Assembly (NCBI GenBank): GCA_010909725.1
Contig: JAACMV010000010.1
Location: 434,001 to 498,000 of the forward strand
Source: Picochlorum sp. 'celeri'
Lineage: Eukaryota; Chlorophyta; Trebouxiophyceae
Length of the DNA stretch: 64,000 bases
Direction of reading: 5' to 3'
The notes under the pieces were generated by a model. That model ran no database searches, was not told where the DNA came from, and saw only the letters and a list, made by a program, of their open reading frames with translations. Positions 46,401-56,462 of the stretch are shown piece after piece. The first letter of the stretch is position 1. Every line of letters starts with the position of its first letter. Position numbers and translations under genes: made by a program.

Positions 46401-46771
46401 GAATCCGATGACGCATTTGCGTCGCTCTTCATCCAAAAAGACAGCGCAAAACCATCTTCTTGTCCATTTGTATTCCCTAAATACAAACCAGGAATCCTCA
46501 GATACGATTCTTTCTCCTCAGAGCACTTGAAAACCTTGCCAAAGTGCAGGTCTTCAATCCAGTCTTGCTCTGGAGCATCCACCTTTATACTTCTCTCTGG
46601 AACAGATGATATCAATGCACCAGTCTCTCCACGCAGCAAAAACAGGTATTTTGGCTCAGGAAACAATGCTGTGTCGTCAACACCCACACATGGACCCACC
46701 CAAGCGAGCAACAGCACGACCAAAGGGCAACACCCACACAAGAACACAAACAGTGACGAGTTTCCCCTCAT
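43490..46771 (-). CDS. Large LamG/concanavalin-like type I membrane protein
   Basis: Single exon, 1093 aa. A signal peptide (MRGNSSLFVFLCGCCPLVVLLLAWVGPCVG) precedes a long extracellular region. Three LamG/ConA-like jelly-roll domains, roughly residues 60-275, 345-605 and 755-965, each end in a similar strand: FDGSVTDLVIYDRGLTEDEA, FHGQIAFLSLWEESLIEGQV and FDGRVSQVMLFNTALPDNDI. Cys-rich linkers lie between them. A single membrane span (GAIVGIIIGTIVGVACLILAIVLL, described in two parts) and a tail of about 55 residues follow. Such domains usually bind glycans or proteins; a cell-surface or adhesion receptor is the inference. The frame is intron-free despite its length. Confidence 0.82.
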   Translation of the reverse strand: MRGNSSLFVFLCGCCPLVVLLLAWVGPCVGVDDTALFPEPKYLFLLRGETGALISSVPERSIKVDAPEQDWIEDLHFGKVFKCSEEKESYLRIPGLYLGNTNGQEDGFALSFWMKSDANASSDSDDGFDVLFNQGMDRAVSVSLAATQSPLAGVLRAAVTEEGNNNQGSFLDSTGCADDPNCAGGAQPPVVNDGNWHHVTLSATHEVVQLYVDGYRVGEKDQRGNLSLPLNGSDVFLCTANGSSKNIFDGSVTDLVIYDRGLTEDEAVVLYNARNPFKDATPGMCSDTPIPGLLTSQCGAGFGCYKLSLNDVVELTRTHEFDYLVGRVGLCVPEIYTNMLPDPFVVPPAFVFYPLLSNRVESYPVGLYTGNFRGVSLVTDRVFGQTMYCNGSKDEYIALDPVAYGIGGKFTINFWVRPDTVSFSDEQGYSWLFSHGSRSPTSDAFGPNQIQIYLTEYLNETGYGHVSAYARDMNDVYAGIDSSAVLNGDGTVGTLLKKDEMVFDDADDVYDGDWHMITLTSQPEREKGYVLYVDGVKVNELNQTTDISHILGDSFDVGGGEPLMLNGDIILCSRGYGDPYPFHGQIAFLSLWEESLIEGQVQMLYEAVAKYGLRGSDISVSKQEDLLMDPRLAQIVQYSVSGKQCLFPTLYENKNTYGCVNIDGIDKCYVGDGVWEQCYFVNEAEDQLDSRDGPGRHWSSCDLTVNEESNPRGCQDGFICVMFDPNNQRIGVCDVSPTSMSDYDIFSLLHARDLPLPMTVYPLLDESLVAISSPQYSGKSDNLRWSWDPTFRASVATCSGNGISDIILYDSAPQSFDGTVCFWFAISPMPSSGVGRGKQVLFSTKVSSSLDPEAKLYSTIALNPIDNGDSYAISLDSWTLAGDSLGEAAATTTIQNNGEWNFVCATNSMDTDGVQSYALLLNGERVVTRTIPYAIERADNTIHMCWTGSQTTYIRETMPQAFDGRVSQVMLFNTALPDNDIKSLYTMFDESDIMDNLAASPEDEGDGLSGGAIVGIIIGTIVGVACLILAIVLLSKRVSRNKTTSFRRYEDDASATESGTNSTKNGVEKEFSYEYPRTPEILPPTTAGARTSD

Positions 46772-47326
46772 TCTTCTTCTTCCAATGTTACATGAGAGAT
46801 GTTTTGAGAGAGAATAGTTGTCAAGTAATCTTGACGATCGTCAGATGAGGTCTTACAAGATGGAAAATTACATGAATGATTGAAAAAAACCCGTCCGAGA
46901 ATGGGATATTTTATCTCCCAGGCTTCTCTGGGATGGTCCAACTTGCCCTCTCCTGGAGGAGGAGAAAGAGTCATAAACTCTTGACCCCTCCACCCAGCAA
47001 TCCTCTCATCCCGCACGCATTACATCGCTGCAGTATTCGATGGAGTATCGTTTGTTTTCTTCGACTTGCTCAGAAGTCTAGAAATCTGTGAGACCCGACG
47101 GCGAAGGCGCCGGATGATTAACCTTACTGGCACCATGAATACCTAATACACCAAACCTGTATTAATGATAATGAAACAAGATACCGATAAAAACAAAGGA
47201 AGATTTGAATTCATGACCAACGAAGCAGGTGTGCCGTGCATCGTTCCGGAATGGTACCATCAAAGGCTGAAAAGTACCGGTTTGGTCTCAACAGCACGCG
47301 GGAGGCAGCATGCTGCGCAGACAACT
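46772..47326. other. Intergenic region between two minus-strand genes (555 bp)
   Basis: Promoter side of the LamG gene and 3' flank of the glycosylase. A plus-strand frame from ATG 47165 is open for 54 codons before entering the glycosylase 3' end antisense; no homology recognised. Nothing else seen. Confidence 0.4.
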
Positions 47327-48487
47327 TCATCCACTCTCTCTCTTGACCCTTTTCAACTCCTGTTTCACATCAGCATCGTCTTCATCAAGCAGGGGTTCCG
47401 ATTTGATCTCAAGATCACACGCATCCTCACTCACTCCAGCATCCTTGTTGTTGTTTTTGCTTGTTCTTCTTGCGCCTTTGAGTATCCGAACAGGGCACTC
47501 CTTTGCCGCAATGGAGCCCGTCTTCCTCGAAGAGCAGTATGCACACACTTTCCCATGAGCAACCAACAGCACATGCAAATCAAACTTGACGCTATCAGGT
47601 ATCCTCACATTCAAATACTCGTACGCATCCTCTCTTGACCTACATGATTTTGGAATCCACCCAAGATCCTTTCCTATACGAAACACGTGCGTATCCACCG
47701 GGAAATCATCCCTTCCCAGCGCAAACATGAGCGTACAGGACACAGTTTTAGGGCCCACACCAGTGAATTGACCAAGGTACTCTTTTATAAATTCAGTATC
47801 CTTGTCTCTCAACCACTCCAAGCTACACTCCCCTACGTCACTCTTCAACTGCTCCAACAGCGCCTTGATCCTCACAACCTTGATATCAGCCAATCCACCT
47901 TCGCGTATGGCATCAGCCACATCCTCGTGTGGGGCATTCAATACAGCCTCCCACCCATCAAACGCCTCCTTGAGCTTGCGAAAACTTCGAATGGATGTCT
48001 TGTCTGTTGTATTCTGAGATAAAATCGTACGCACGAGCGAATCCAACACATACACCTGATGATGCCCCTGCGTCAACCCTTCATCATCATCATCTTTCTC
48101 ATGATGATGCGTCCTAGCACCCCCATCCTCCTCCTCCACCTTGACTGCCGCAAGGTCCATCCGAGCAGGTTTCCCATGCAATTCAATCAACCCATCCGTC
48201 AGCAGTCTATATTCATCCAGATATGGATCGCCATACTCTGTCTTTGAAGCAAAAGATGACAAAGATCCCTTTGTCTTGCGTGCTCTAGACCCAGTCATGC
48301 CAGAGTCAACCACAGCAAGAGTGTTTTTTTTTCTGTGACCAACAACCCGGAGGGCCCTCCGCAGGTTATTATTAATAATGCCAATACTACTGCAACTATG
48401 ACAACTATTCATACAAGAATATATGTATACAAGATTTAGAAAAGAATAACGACCACGCATCTGTAGTAGAATAGAACAGGGCACCAT
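47327..48487 (-). CDS. HhH-GPD DNA glycosylase (endonuclease III-like)
   Basis: Single exon, 386 aa from ATG 48487; an internal ATG 48298 (MTGSRARK) is a plausible shorter start. The HhH motif GQFTGVGPKTVSCTLMFALG carries K247, and FPVDTHVFRIGKDLGW carries D265. Their spacing of 18 matches K120/D138 of E. coli Nth, so both glycosylase and AP-lyase residues are present. The C-terminal cysteines (VCAYCSS...KECPV) are fewer than the four of the usual Fe-S loop. It resembles a plant HhH-GPD protein of unknown specificity. The long N-terminus has a weakly hydrophobic start that could be an organelle presequence. Predicted role: base excision repair. Confidence 0.85.
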   Translation of the reverse strand: MVPCSILLQMRGRYSFLNLVYIYSCMNSCHSCSSIGIINNNLRRALRVVGHRKKNTLAVVDSGMTGSRARKTKGSLSSFASKTEYGDPYLDEYRLLTDGLIELHGKPARMDLAAVKVEEEDGGARTHHHEKDDDDEGLTQGHHQVYVLDSLVRTILSQNTTDKTSIRSFRKLKEAFDGWEAVLNAPHEDVADAIREGGLADIKVVRIKALLEQLKSDVGECSLEWLRDKDTEFIKEYLGQFTGVGPKTVSCTLMFALGRDDFPVDTHVFRIGKDLGWIPKSCRSREDAYEYLNVRIPDSVKFDLHVLLVAHGKVCAYCSSRKTGSIAAKECPVRILKGARRTSKNNNKDAGVSEDACDLEIKSEPLLDEDDADVKQELKRVKRESG

Positions 48488-48518
48488 TCAAAAACCATCC
48501 AGACTTCCTTTACGAGTA

Positions 48519-48536
48519 AGATCTTATATAAGATCT
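48519..48536. repeat. 18-bp perfect palindrome AGATCTTATATAAGATCT
   Basis: Self-complementary around TTATATAA, about 32 bp upstream of the glycosylase ATG and 112 bp before the next plus-strand gene. It contains a TATA-like core readable on both strands of this 160-bp divergent promoter. Confidence 0.5.
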
Positions 48537-48647
48537 AGATCTCTTCCTCAATTGCAAGTGAACAAGAGATCGTCTTTGTATTTCATTACATTTTTGGTAT
48601 TAAATAATGTTCTACAATGACGTGGCATCTAATCTAATAATAATTTA

Positions 48648-50029
48648 ATGATGATGCTGGAGGACCTGTTTCCTGTGAAACACAACCCCCTGTTTTCTGC
48701 AGTTTTTGTGTCCAACTTGGACACTCCACCAGCAGAGCACAGCACTTCTTTCTGTGCAATTGCAAGAAACCCTTCATATCCTCTCGGAATCAGGTGGGTC
48801 TGTCTTCTTCTTCTATTACATGATGATGATGATGTAACAGTAATCGCATCCTCTTTGTATGCAGCGTCGATGAGAATGCAAGGCATGCGGTGGAAGAGAG
48901 GCATAGTCTGTTGGACAAGGCTCTTGAGACTGGACGGCTGCGGGTCTCTGGGCAGGGTGATGTCGGTCCATCATTTTCGAGTGGAATTACCTTGGAGGAT
49001 CCTGCGTTTGGACAAGATAGAGCAGCAAGATGTCTGTCAGCGTCATCGAGCGTTCATACCGATGATGACGGTGATGCGTCTCTTCATGGATCTGTGTGGG
49101 CCACCAGTCATTCAGTGCTTGGACAAGCACCAGGCACGCATCTGGGATGCATGCTTCATGGCACTCTATCAGCAACTGATTCTCATGAATTGAATATCGC
49201 ATCGTTGCATGGTATACTGGATGCAAGTATACCTCGGCTTCCTGTTTTGAGCATTGAAACACAGGTGAGCAGGATGCCACCTACTGGGACGCTGTCCTGT
49301 GAGGTTGGGCCTTGTGGATATCGTGATACAACTGTTCGGTATGATGTATCGACATCTCCAGTGCGGTGTATCGACACACAAAAGCTGTCATGGACATGCA
49401 AGGCTGCCCATGGTAGAAAGCATGCAGTTGTGTACACGAGAGACCACATGTCACCAGATGACAGTTCAGAAGGCGCTCTGAGCGATTCTAGACTTCATAT
49501 ATGTAGAACAACGTTATGGAAATTACATACATGTTCAAAAAAGACTGTGCCATGTTCAACAGACAAGGAGGAGTCTAGAACAAAGGAGCAAGGAGTACAC
49601 AACAGATCATGGCACATGCCACAGATTGATACGGAATGGCACCAAGGGTCCTGCCGACCGCATACAATTTCATACGTGCAACCTCTACATCAAAATTATC
49701 GGATAAAGGCGTCCAGGGACTCGAGGCGGGATACAACATCCCTATCCCTTGGAAAAGATGATGCTACAAGAAACAATTATAAAGTGGAATGGACATGCCA
49801 GTCTGTGGCATCCATGTCTGCCTCTCGCTCATACGGAAATGATGAAGGCAGACACACATATCGTGTGTCATGGAAACCAACACAAAGAACTGTCACCCTC
49901 TCTCTCTCCTACAAAACAAAGAAGAAGAAGAAGAATTGGGTTCTGAGATCAGCTCGGGTGTCAACCAAGATTGGCACTCATGGATCAATCTTTCACCAAC
50001 TCAATCTCAGCTGCTATTTTGTATTCTGA
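48648..50029 (+). CDS. Unrecognised protein, 436 aa
   Basis: Model join(48648..48793,48865..50029); 71-nt intron, donor GTGGGT, acceptor ATGCAG. The join gives [21 protein letters not shown], with phase kept and good continuity, which supports the model. The N-terminal 80 residues look conserved ([32 protein letters not shown]). The rest is low in hydrophobic residues and rich in Ser/Thr/His/Cys, with paired Cys such as LSCEVGPCG and ATW-like CTWKC-type spacing not clear enough to name. The end includes KKKKKNW. I do not recognise the family. The beta-ketoacyl-CoA reductase starts 31 bp after its stop. Confidence 0.65.
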
Positions 50030-50060
50030 ATCAATTATTAATTATTTTTACAATACGGAT

Positions 50061-51258
50061 ATGGATATCATACGAATGGATGAGTATGTGGAGAAGATTC
50101 CACCCATTGTCATTGTAGTTTCAGTTCTTGTAACAGCCTTGATCTGTCTTCGAATTGCCATATCCATCATCTGGTTCATTTTTACTTATTTCATTAGACC
50201 AGGAAAGAAGCTGACAGCGTATGGAGAGTATGCGATTGTGACGGGAGCAACTGATGGGATTGGAAAAGCGTATGCGTTTGAATTAGCTTCTGCAGGTGCG
50301 TGATGTTTGTGTTTTCTCTGTTTCTGTACAGTATCTAGATGATCTGTTTCATTTGAGATGAATGCAGGGATGGATTTGGTTTTGGTGTCCAGGACAGCGT
50401 CGAAATTGGAACAGGTCAAGGAGGAGATTGTACAGCATGTCAAGGAGAAGAAGAAGAGGTCGATCAAGGTGATGACGTTTGCGGCGGATTTGACGAATGT
50501 GACGGATGAGATGTTGGAACAGTTTTCTACGATGATTCGGGATTTGGATGTGGGGATCTTGGTGAATAATGCTGGGATGTCGTTGGATCATCCGGATTAC
50601 CTCGAGTCTGTGGATAGCAAGGTGAACAGGGATTTGATCAGTATTAATACGTATGCTCCTACGGCGGTGCGTTTTTTTCTTTTAGAATGTATTCAACCTT
50701 TTTTTCTTCTCTGTCTCTTTATCTCTCTCTATATATATAAATATGATATGTGTGTGTGTGTTGCATTGACACTGATGAATATAATATATGTAGTTGACGA
50801 GTGCGGTGCTGCCAGGGATGAAGGCGAGGCATCGAGGTGTTATTGTGAACGTGGGGTCTGCAAACGGTATTTTGCCGGCTGTTCCGTTGTTGAGCATCTA
50901 TGCTGGATCAAAGGCGTATATTAATCAGTTTTCTAGATCGATGGATGAGGAGTTGAAGCCTTTTAATGTGAGGGTGCAGGATCAGTGCCCATTCTTTGTG
51001 ACGACAAAGATTTCAAAGATACGAAAGCCAAGGATTGATGCGCCGACGCCAAAGGCGTGGGCGAAATCTGCTGTTAAGCAGATTGGGTATGAGACTGATA
51101 GGACACCGTACTGGAGCCATGGGCTGATGTTGTTGGCAATCCAGTCCCTGTGTCCAGTGTGGGCCATCAATGGATATGTGCATTCACTGCATGCATCTTT
51201 TAGGAATAGGTATTACCGGAAGCAGGCCAAGCTGGCGGCTGAGAAGAAGAGCGAATAA
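50061..51258 (+). CDS. Very-long-chain 3-oxoacyl-CoA reductase (KAR/17-beta-HSD12 type)
   Basis: Model join(50061..50295,50368..50666,50794..51258), 332 aa; both donors are GTGCGT and introns are 72 and 127 nt. An N-terminal membrane segment ([20 protein letters not shown]) precedes the short-chain dehydrogenase core: [26 protein letters not shown], catalytic Ser in NVGSANG and YAGSK (Y-x3-K). A start at ATG 49980 would overlap the upstream gene, so ATG 50061 is preferred. KAR reduces 3-oxoacyl-CoA with NADPH in ER fatty-acid elongation. A C-terminal lysine-rich AAEKKSE is a possible ER-retention tail. The closest alternative is a steroid-type 17-beta-HSD. Confidence 0.9.
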
Positions 51259-51305
51259 TAATTATTTACATGTATATACAAATATATGCATATAGTTGTG
51301 CATTT

Positions 51306-54300
51306 TTATAATGACCATTGCTGTCTGCATGCTGCTGCTGCAAACCTGACATGGCGTTTTAAATCATCACATGCTGATGTGGATGCTTTGATCACGTCGT
51401 TCCGGGATTGATGGATGCTTTGATATGGCATCGATGCACCAATCTTTTCTAAACATTCTAATGCGAGTCGCCGTGACACGGAGTAATGCGCAGATGTGAC
51501 CACGGTGATGAGATTGGGGAGTATGCGACTCATGTCTGGTTGCATCATGTCCCGAGCCTTCTCGGATTGCAACAATGCTTTGAAGGTGGATAGAACATTC
51601 TCAAGTATCTTTGATGCATCGTCTGATGAAAGATACGTATCGACGCATTCTGACTTGGAGAGAAACCCTGATATGATGCGTGTCACACATGTTGTGTCAC
51701 TGTCAATGATTGCATCTGGAGCACCAGCAATGAGGTGGACCAGCGCATGCTCGCGTGCAACTGATTCTTCTGCACCATATGATGACATTATTATGAATTT
51801 CATTGTCACATATGTTCGTTGCTGCCATAAGAATTTGACCTGCGCGTGTGCCTTGGTTTGTATCCATGTGTCATCTGGTGATTCTGTCAACAATGCCTGC
51901 AGCAAGGAATGAGCATGGTCTCTCTCATCGATGTTGGTGCACATGTGTGTTACTATCGTCTCCAAGCTTCCACCGCACTTTGCTATTGCTTTACAGCAAA
52001 CCTCAAGGCATGCCCAATCCATGGGGTGCTGTGTCTCTCGTGCATGGTTCAGCAAGGTGCTCAGCACGCTCTCAACCATTTCATTCTTCTCTGGAATGCA
52101 CTTATTCAGCAGTGATGCCAAGCATATTCGGTACCATTTGTTTTCTTCATGTTGATTGGTGTCATGTCTTCCTGATAGTTCCACAAGTCGTTGGATAATA
52201 GAGTCCTGGCTGGTGTCCTCCTGATGCACCATCATGGCAATCACTGATTGCTTGTCAAGTCCCAATAGTACTCCAATGGCACTGTACTGGGAGACCACTG
52301 GTCTCTGATCAAGCTCCAGGAAAATATTGCTGTATTGCATGATAATGTCTTGCTGTATCGATGGAGACGATTTGACGCATATCTTGAAACATGTCTGCAA
52401 GACATCATCTGTGCTGCTCTGATTGTCCTCCTGTGATGATGTGATGAGCATGGTCAGAATGTCAATCTCTGTCGGGTCGCACTCATCCCCAATAGAATTT
52501 TCAAGGATAGCAAGAGCTTTTATGGCAAGGGGCGCTGTCTCATCGCTTAATTGTTTGTGAATACATTGAAATGCCTCGAAACAAAGCACAGGCTCCTTCA
52601 CACACAACTGTGAAACGACCCGGAACATTCTTTGTACCTGCTGCACCTCTTTGTAATCAATATGACTCAAGATATGCTTTATGTGATCAAAGGGAGAAGC
52701 AAGATGTGGCATGGCGCACACGTCCACGAGACTGCGCTCTGCAACAGAGGTGATGCTCGAATCAGCCTGTGCCTGGAGAAGGCACTGAATAAGGCCATCT
52801 ACCAATTTATTGATACGCTCCACAGTCCATACGTTATGAAATGTACGAGTTTGAATCATTGTATGACATATGTGAAGTTTTGTCAGGGCTAGAGTTGCGG
52901 TAGAATAGGCGGTCTGGTTTGTCGGCCACGAGAACTCATCTCCAGTCCATGCTCCATTGTCTGCAGTATTTTCATCTTCTCCTACAAGATCACTGAACTG
53001 AAGAGCAATATCAAGAATCCGTTCTGCCACTTCTTCTACTGTTTTAGCATTTGTCCCATCGGAGGCTCCTTCTCCTGCAACCAAGGAATGCAACAGGAGA
53101 TGACCCAGGCACACAGATTCCTGACACACATCAGGACTCTGTTCCAAACATTGAAAGATTCTCGGACTCACAGTATGCATCGCCTCTGCCATCGCTTGAC
53201 CCCCTGCCATACTGCATGCTTTTAAGATCACATATGACGATCGAACGGATGCAACAGCTCGTATAAAAGCATCTGCATCCTTGTCCACCGCACTGTGTTC
53301 AAGACAGGTAAGAGCATCCTCAATGGCCACATCAGACAATACTTGAGCAGCTAGAGAATTTCTTGTTTCATCCGTACTTTCGTTCGGTAACGCATTACAC
53401 GCCTGCATGACAGATATGAGAGAGAATGAATCCCATCAGAGCACTAAAGCTGAAGCAAAAACACCATCATACCCACCTGTAAACATTCTGCCAAGCACTT
53501 GAGAGCATCATCCCCTATACCTACATCCTGTGCACTTTGAAATGATGGCGCATACTCTTTCCCGTCAAAAAATGCCATCATTAATTGCGGTCGCAGCATA
53601 TTCCAGACTCTCCGAGATTCCACACACACCGCGTGGCCATCCACATGGGACAGCCCCATCAACAAACAAAGGGAATCCTTTTTGGCCTGCTTCATCACAG
53701 ATGACATCTTTTCTTCCACAAGATCCAATACATACGTACGAAATCCTGGCCATGCCAGCAGCGTCGCCTGCAACGCTTGAGCAAGATCATCCCGAGTGAT
53801 GGATGCCGCATCATCATCTGATGGTGTAAATGCCACGGGAAAATAACACGACAGAACGTCAAACATCTCTTCGCATACACTCTCCATATACTCTACATGC
53901 ACAGAATCACTATCCAGTGACGCAAAAAGCTTCATAACATGCGTCGCAAGATCAAAACCTGCCAACAAGCATCGTGGATCCTTCTCGCCATCAATAGACA
54001 CCACCACAAGCTCTGCCAAATCAATATCCGCATCCAACCCTTGCTTCCCATATGATAGAACAATTTGATCAATAATAGAAAGGGCCAGTTGCCGATCCTT
54101 CACGCTCAACGATCGAATGTACACCCCATCCTGAATCATCTTCAACATGCCCACAGCATCCTCCTCTCCGATCAGTCCAGACCCCAGCACTGCATGACAT
54201 CCCAACAATGCTCCATGCAACGTAGACAAATCCAGGAGCTTTGCTATAAAAAAATCTGCCAGGTAATGCACGTCGACATCACGTGCCGCCATCAAACCAG

Positions 54301-54550
54301 GGAACTGTGCCAGCAACTCTGCAAAGAAGGAAACAGCTCTGCTCCGAGGCACATCATCCTCCGTCACCAAATACGCCTCTAAAGGCCTCACAACCTCTAC
54401 TAAAGAAACCCGAGCCTCTTGTATATTATGGATAATCCTACGGACGACCTTGTCATACTCTTTCTGCGGCAAGAGGGTCCCTTCTGGTCCCCCTTGAGAA
54501 ACCAACGACCCCAATTCTCGAATCCAGCCATCCTCGTCGTCCACAGCCAT
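51306..54550 (-). CDS. MMS19: MMS19-like cytosolic iron-sulfur assembly protein
   Basis: Two exons on the minus strand (54550-53477 and 53402-51306), 1056 aa; 74-nt intron, donor GTGGGT, acceptor CATGCAG, phase 0. The N-terminal MMS19 domain shows VSLVEVVRPLEAYLV and the hallmark YFPVAFTPSDDDAASITRDD followed by LAQALQATLLAWPGF. The remainder is helical HEAT-like repeat. The C-terminal region (LSRILPNLITVVTSAHYSVS, RRLALECLEKIGA) fits the MMS19 C-terminal HEAT domain that binds CIAO1 and CIAO2B and captures apo-clients. MMS19 directs Fe-S clusters to DNA polymerases, primase and XPD. It converges on KAR with 47 bp between stops. Confidence 0.9.
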
Positions 54551-55002
54551 CTTAAAATGGTAACATAATACTATAAATTGATACTAAATTAGAAATAAAG
54601 CCTGATTGTCTGAAACAGGCGTCGTTTTCCAAAAACCCGCATCTCGACTTTGGTAGATATACAAGACACGGTCACGTGTGTCGTTTGATGGGATCGTACA
54701 AATGGATCCCATCGCGACTATCCTCCACCAGTCACTCCATGAGAAACCTATCCGTTCGTTGCCCTGCATATTTTTTTACACCATTTACTGTTATCTAGAC
54801 CTTACAGATCAAACGTATTTCACCGATTGAGTAAAAGAAAAGGGCAGAACGCCATTTCAGTCCAAGTACGATCACATCACGCGTGTTTCGTCGGGATTGG
54901 GTACAAATACTGCAGAAATCAGAGAATCAAATACTTTGACATATACTGATTACATCAGATAGGGAGAAGACTCGCTCGCAGTTTCTCTCTATTTTGAAAC
55001 TC
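54551..55002. other. Divergent intergenic region (452 bp)
   Basis: Between MMS19 (minus) and the 72-aa gene (plus). It contains a perfect inverted repeat, GATGGGATC at 54687-54695 and GATCCCATC at 54705-54713, with a 9-nt spacer. No credible gene. Confidence 0.45.
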
Positions 55003-55429
55003 ATGGTTCTCGCCTCCAGGGTATGTTATATGGTCATGAGCGCTTGAAAAGGACTTGTGGTGTATCTATTGGCTATATATCTATATAGTACATAATTGCA
55101 TGCGTCTTTTTGGGGGGTTTGGGAGTCTGTGGCGGGTGTGACTGCGCCATGCACACACAGTCTTGTTATAGTCTGGTACAAGCGTCGTGTGATACTACTA
55201 ACCACGTTCTCTCTCTGCATGACTGCAGTTTGTTCTGGTCGTAAAGAAAACAACTGGGGGACGTGCGTGGCTTCCCAAGTGGGGATTCTCTGGATTAACA
55301 AGATTTCAAAAGGCAAACAAGCGTGAGCAGCGCAAGGAGGAACAGTCTGTTATTCGTGCGTTGAAGGAGGCATCTGAAAGGGAGCCAGTGAAGAATCATG
55401 TGTCGGATAACGGCAGGGGTGGCTGTTAG
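55003..55429 (+). CDS. Small basic protein (72 aa), overlaps next gene
   Basis: Model join(55003..55020,55229..55429): a six-codon first exon (MVLASR), donor GTATGT, a 208-nt intron ending GACTGCAG, phase 0. The product contains FVLVVKKTTGGRAWLPKWGF and a basic helical end (KREQRKEEQSVIRALKEASE). The composition (no acids near the start, basic, aromatic) would suit a small mitochondrial or plastid protein, but I recognise no family. Its last 32 nt overlap the start of the RETICULATA-like frame on the same strand. Either one of the two ends is misread or the genes truly overlap. Confidence 0.5.
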
Positions 55430-56462
55430 AGTGCAGCCGCGTTGCAGGGGTAGATGTGTGTTTGGTGGGAAGATTGGTGCACGGGGGAACAGATTGTCAA
55501 GCATATCTCATTGCTCGTTGGAGAATGAGCCATCTTCTTTTTCATCTGGGATGAATCAGCAGCAGCAGTCGCAGGATAGTGCTATTCCAGCGACCAAGAC
55601 TGAATACATGGCATCGACAGAAGTGGATGGAGGGAATGGTGGTGGTACCATTCCTCCGAGTGATGACGGACATAGATGGGGAGACTCTGGTGATTCTTCG
55701 CCGAGAGGAGTTGGTATGGGTCCATTGGCATTATTACTGCGCGGTGTTCGTGGGCGTCTCGAAGCAGATCCATATTTTGCAACAAAATTGTTGATAGAGT
55801 GTGGGCTTGATGCTGCCATTATTACAGGAGCAAATATTGCGGCGAGAAAGGAACGTTTCCTGAAAGAATTGGAGTTTACGTTTTGTCATCTCGCCATCTC
55901 ATTATTAAGCGATTTTGCGATTGTCTATCTCTTGGCTCCATCGACAACCAGACCCCCACCAGTGACTGGATCTCTGCGTGCTCGATTAAAACTGAACACG
56001 TTGCCAGCTCATGTGTTCCAGATGGCGCCACCAGGATCTCCAGGATTTACTCCAGCAGCACGATTGGCCACATTTGTGTTGAAAGGAGTGCAGTATGGGG
56101 CTGTCGGACTGTGTATGGGAGCTCTAGGGGCTGCATGCGTTCATGGTCTCATTCGCTTTAGAGAGTCCGTTGATCCCTCATTTATTCCTCCCAAGACAGT
56201 GCAATCGATACATGGCACTGGGACTGTGTGGAGTGGGTTCATGGCCACATCAAGCAACATTAGGTACAATGCCCTCACTGCATGTGAGGATATCTTGTAT
56301 ATGAAAGGCCCAGGTGTGGGCAAGATTGGCAGTTTCGCTCTCAGATTGCTGAATAACTGGGCTGGAGCCGCTCAGTGGGTGAAAGTGACATCCATCCATA
56401 GAATTGAAGAGGAATGGAATTCGTTGAAACCCCACAATGCCAAGCCTGTTGTGGCAAATTGA
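55398..56462 (+). CDS. RETICULATA-related (DUF3411) chloroplast membrane protein
   Basis: Single exon, 354 aa. The N-terminus (MCRITAGVAVRVQPRCRGR) is Arg/Val-rich and acid-poor, as in a transit peptide, followed by a Gln/Ser/Gly-rich linker. The DUF3411 core runs from about residue 115 to 335: DPYFATKLLIECGLDAAI, FLKELEFTFCHLAISLLSDF, LATFVLKGVQYGAVGLCMGA, then SIHGTGTVWSGFMATSSNIR. Plant RETICULATA/LCD1 proteins sit in the plastid envelope and affect leaf-cell development and metabolite supply; molecular activity is unsettled. A TGTAA lies about 125 bp after the stop. Confidence 0.85.
   Translation: MCRITAGVAVRVQPRCRGRCVFGGKIGARGNRLSSISHCSLENEPSSFSSGMNQQQQSQDSAIPATKTEYMASTEVDGGNGGGTIPPSDDGHRWGDSGDSSPRGVGMGPLALLLRGVRGRLEADPYFATKLLIECGLDAAIITGANIAARKERFLKELEFTFCHLAISLLSDFAIVYLLAPSTTRPPPVTGSLRARLKLNTLPAHVFQMAPPGSPGFTPAARLATFVLKGVQYGAVGLCMGALGAACVHGLIRFRESVDPSFIPPKTVQSIHGTGTVWSGFMATSSNIRYNALTACEDILYMKGPGVGKIGSFALRLLNNWAGAAQWVKVTSIHRIEEEWNSLKPHNAKPVVAN

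Noticed and set aside
47165..47638. 157-codon plus-strand frame
   Set aside because: Two thirds run antisense to the glycosylase coding region, whose K/D residues and HhH motif prove the minus frame; the free 54 codons have no support.
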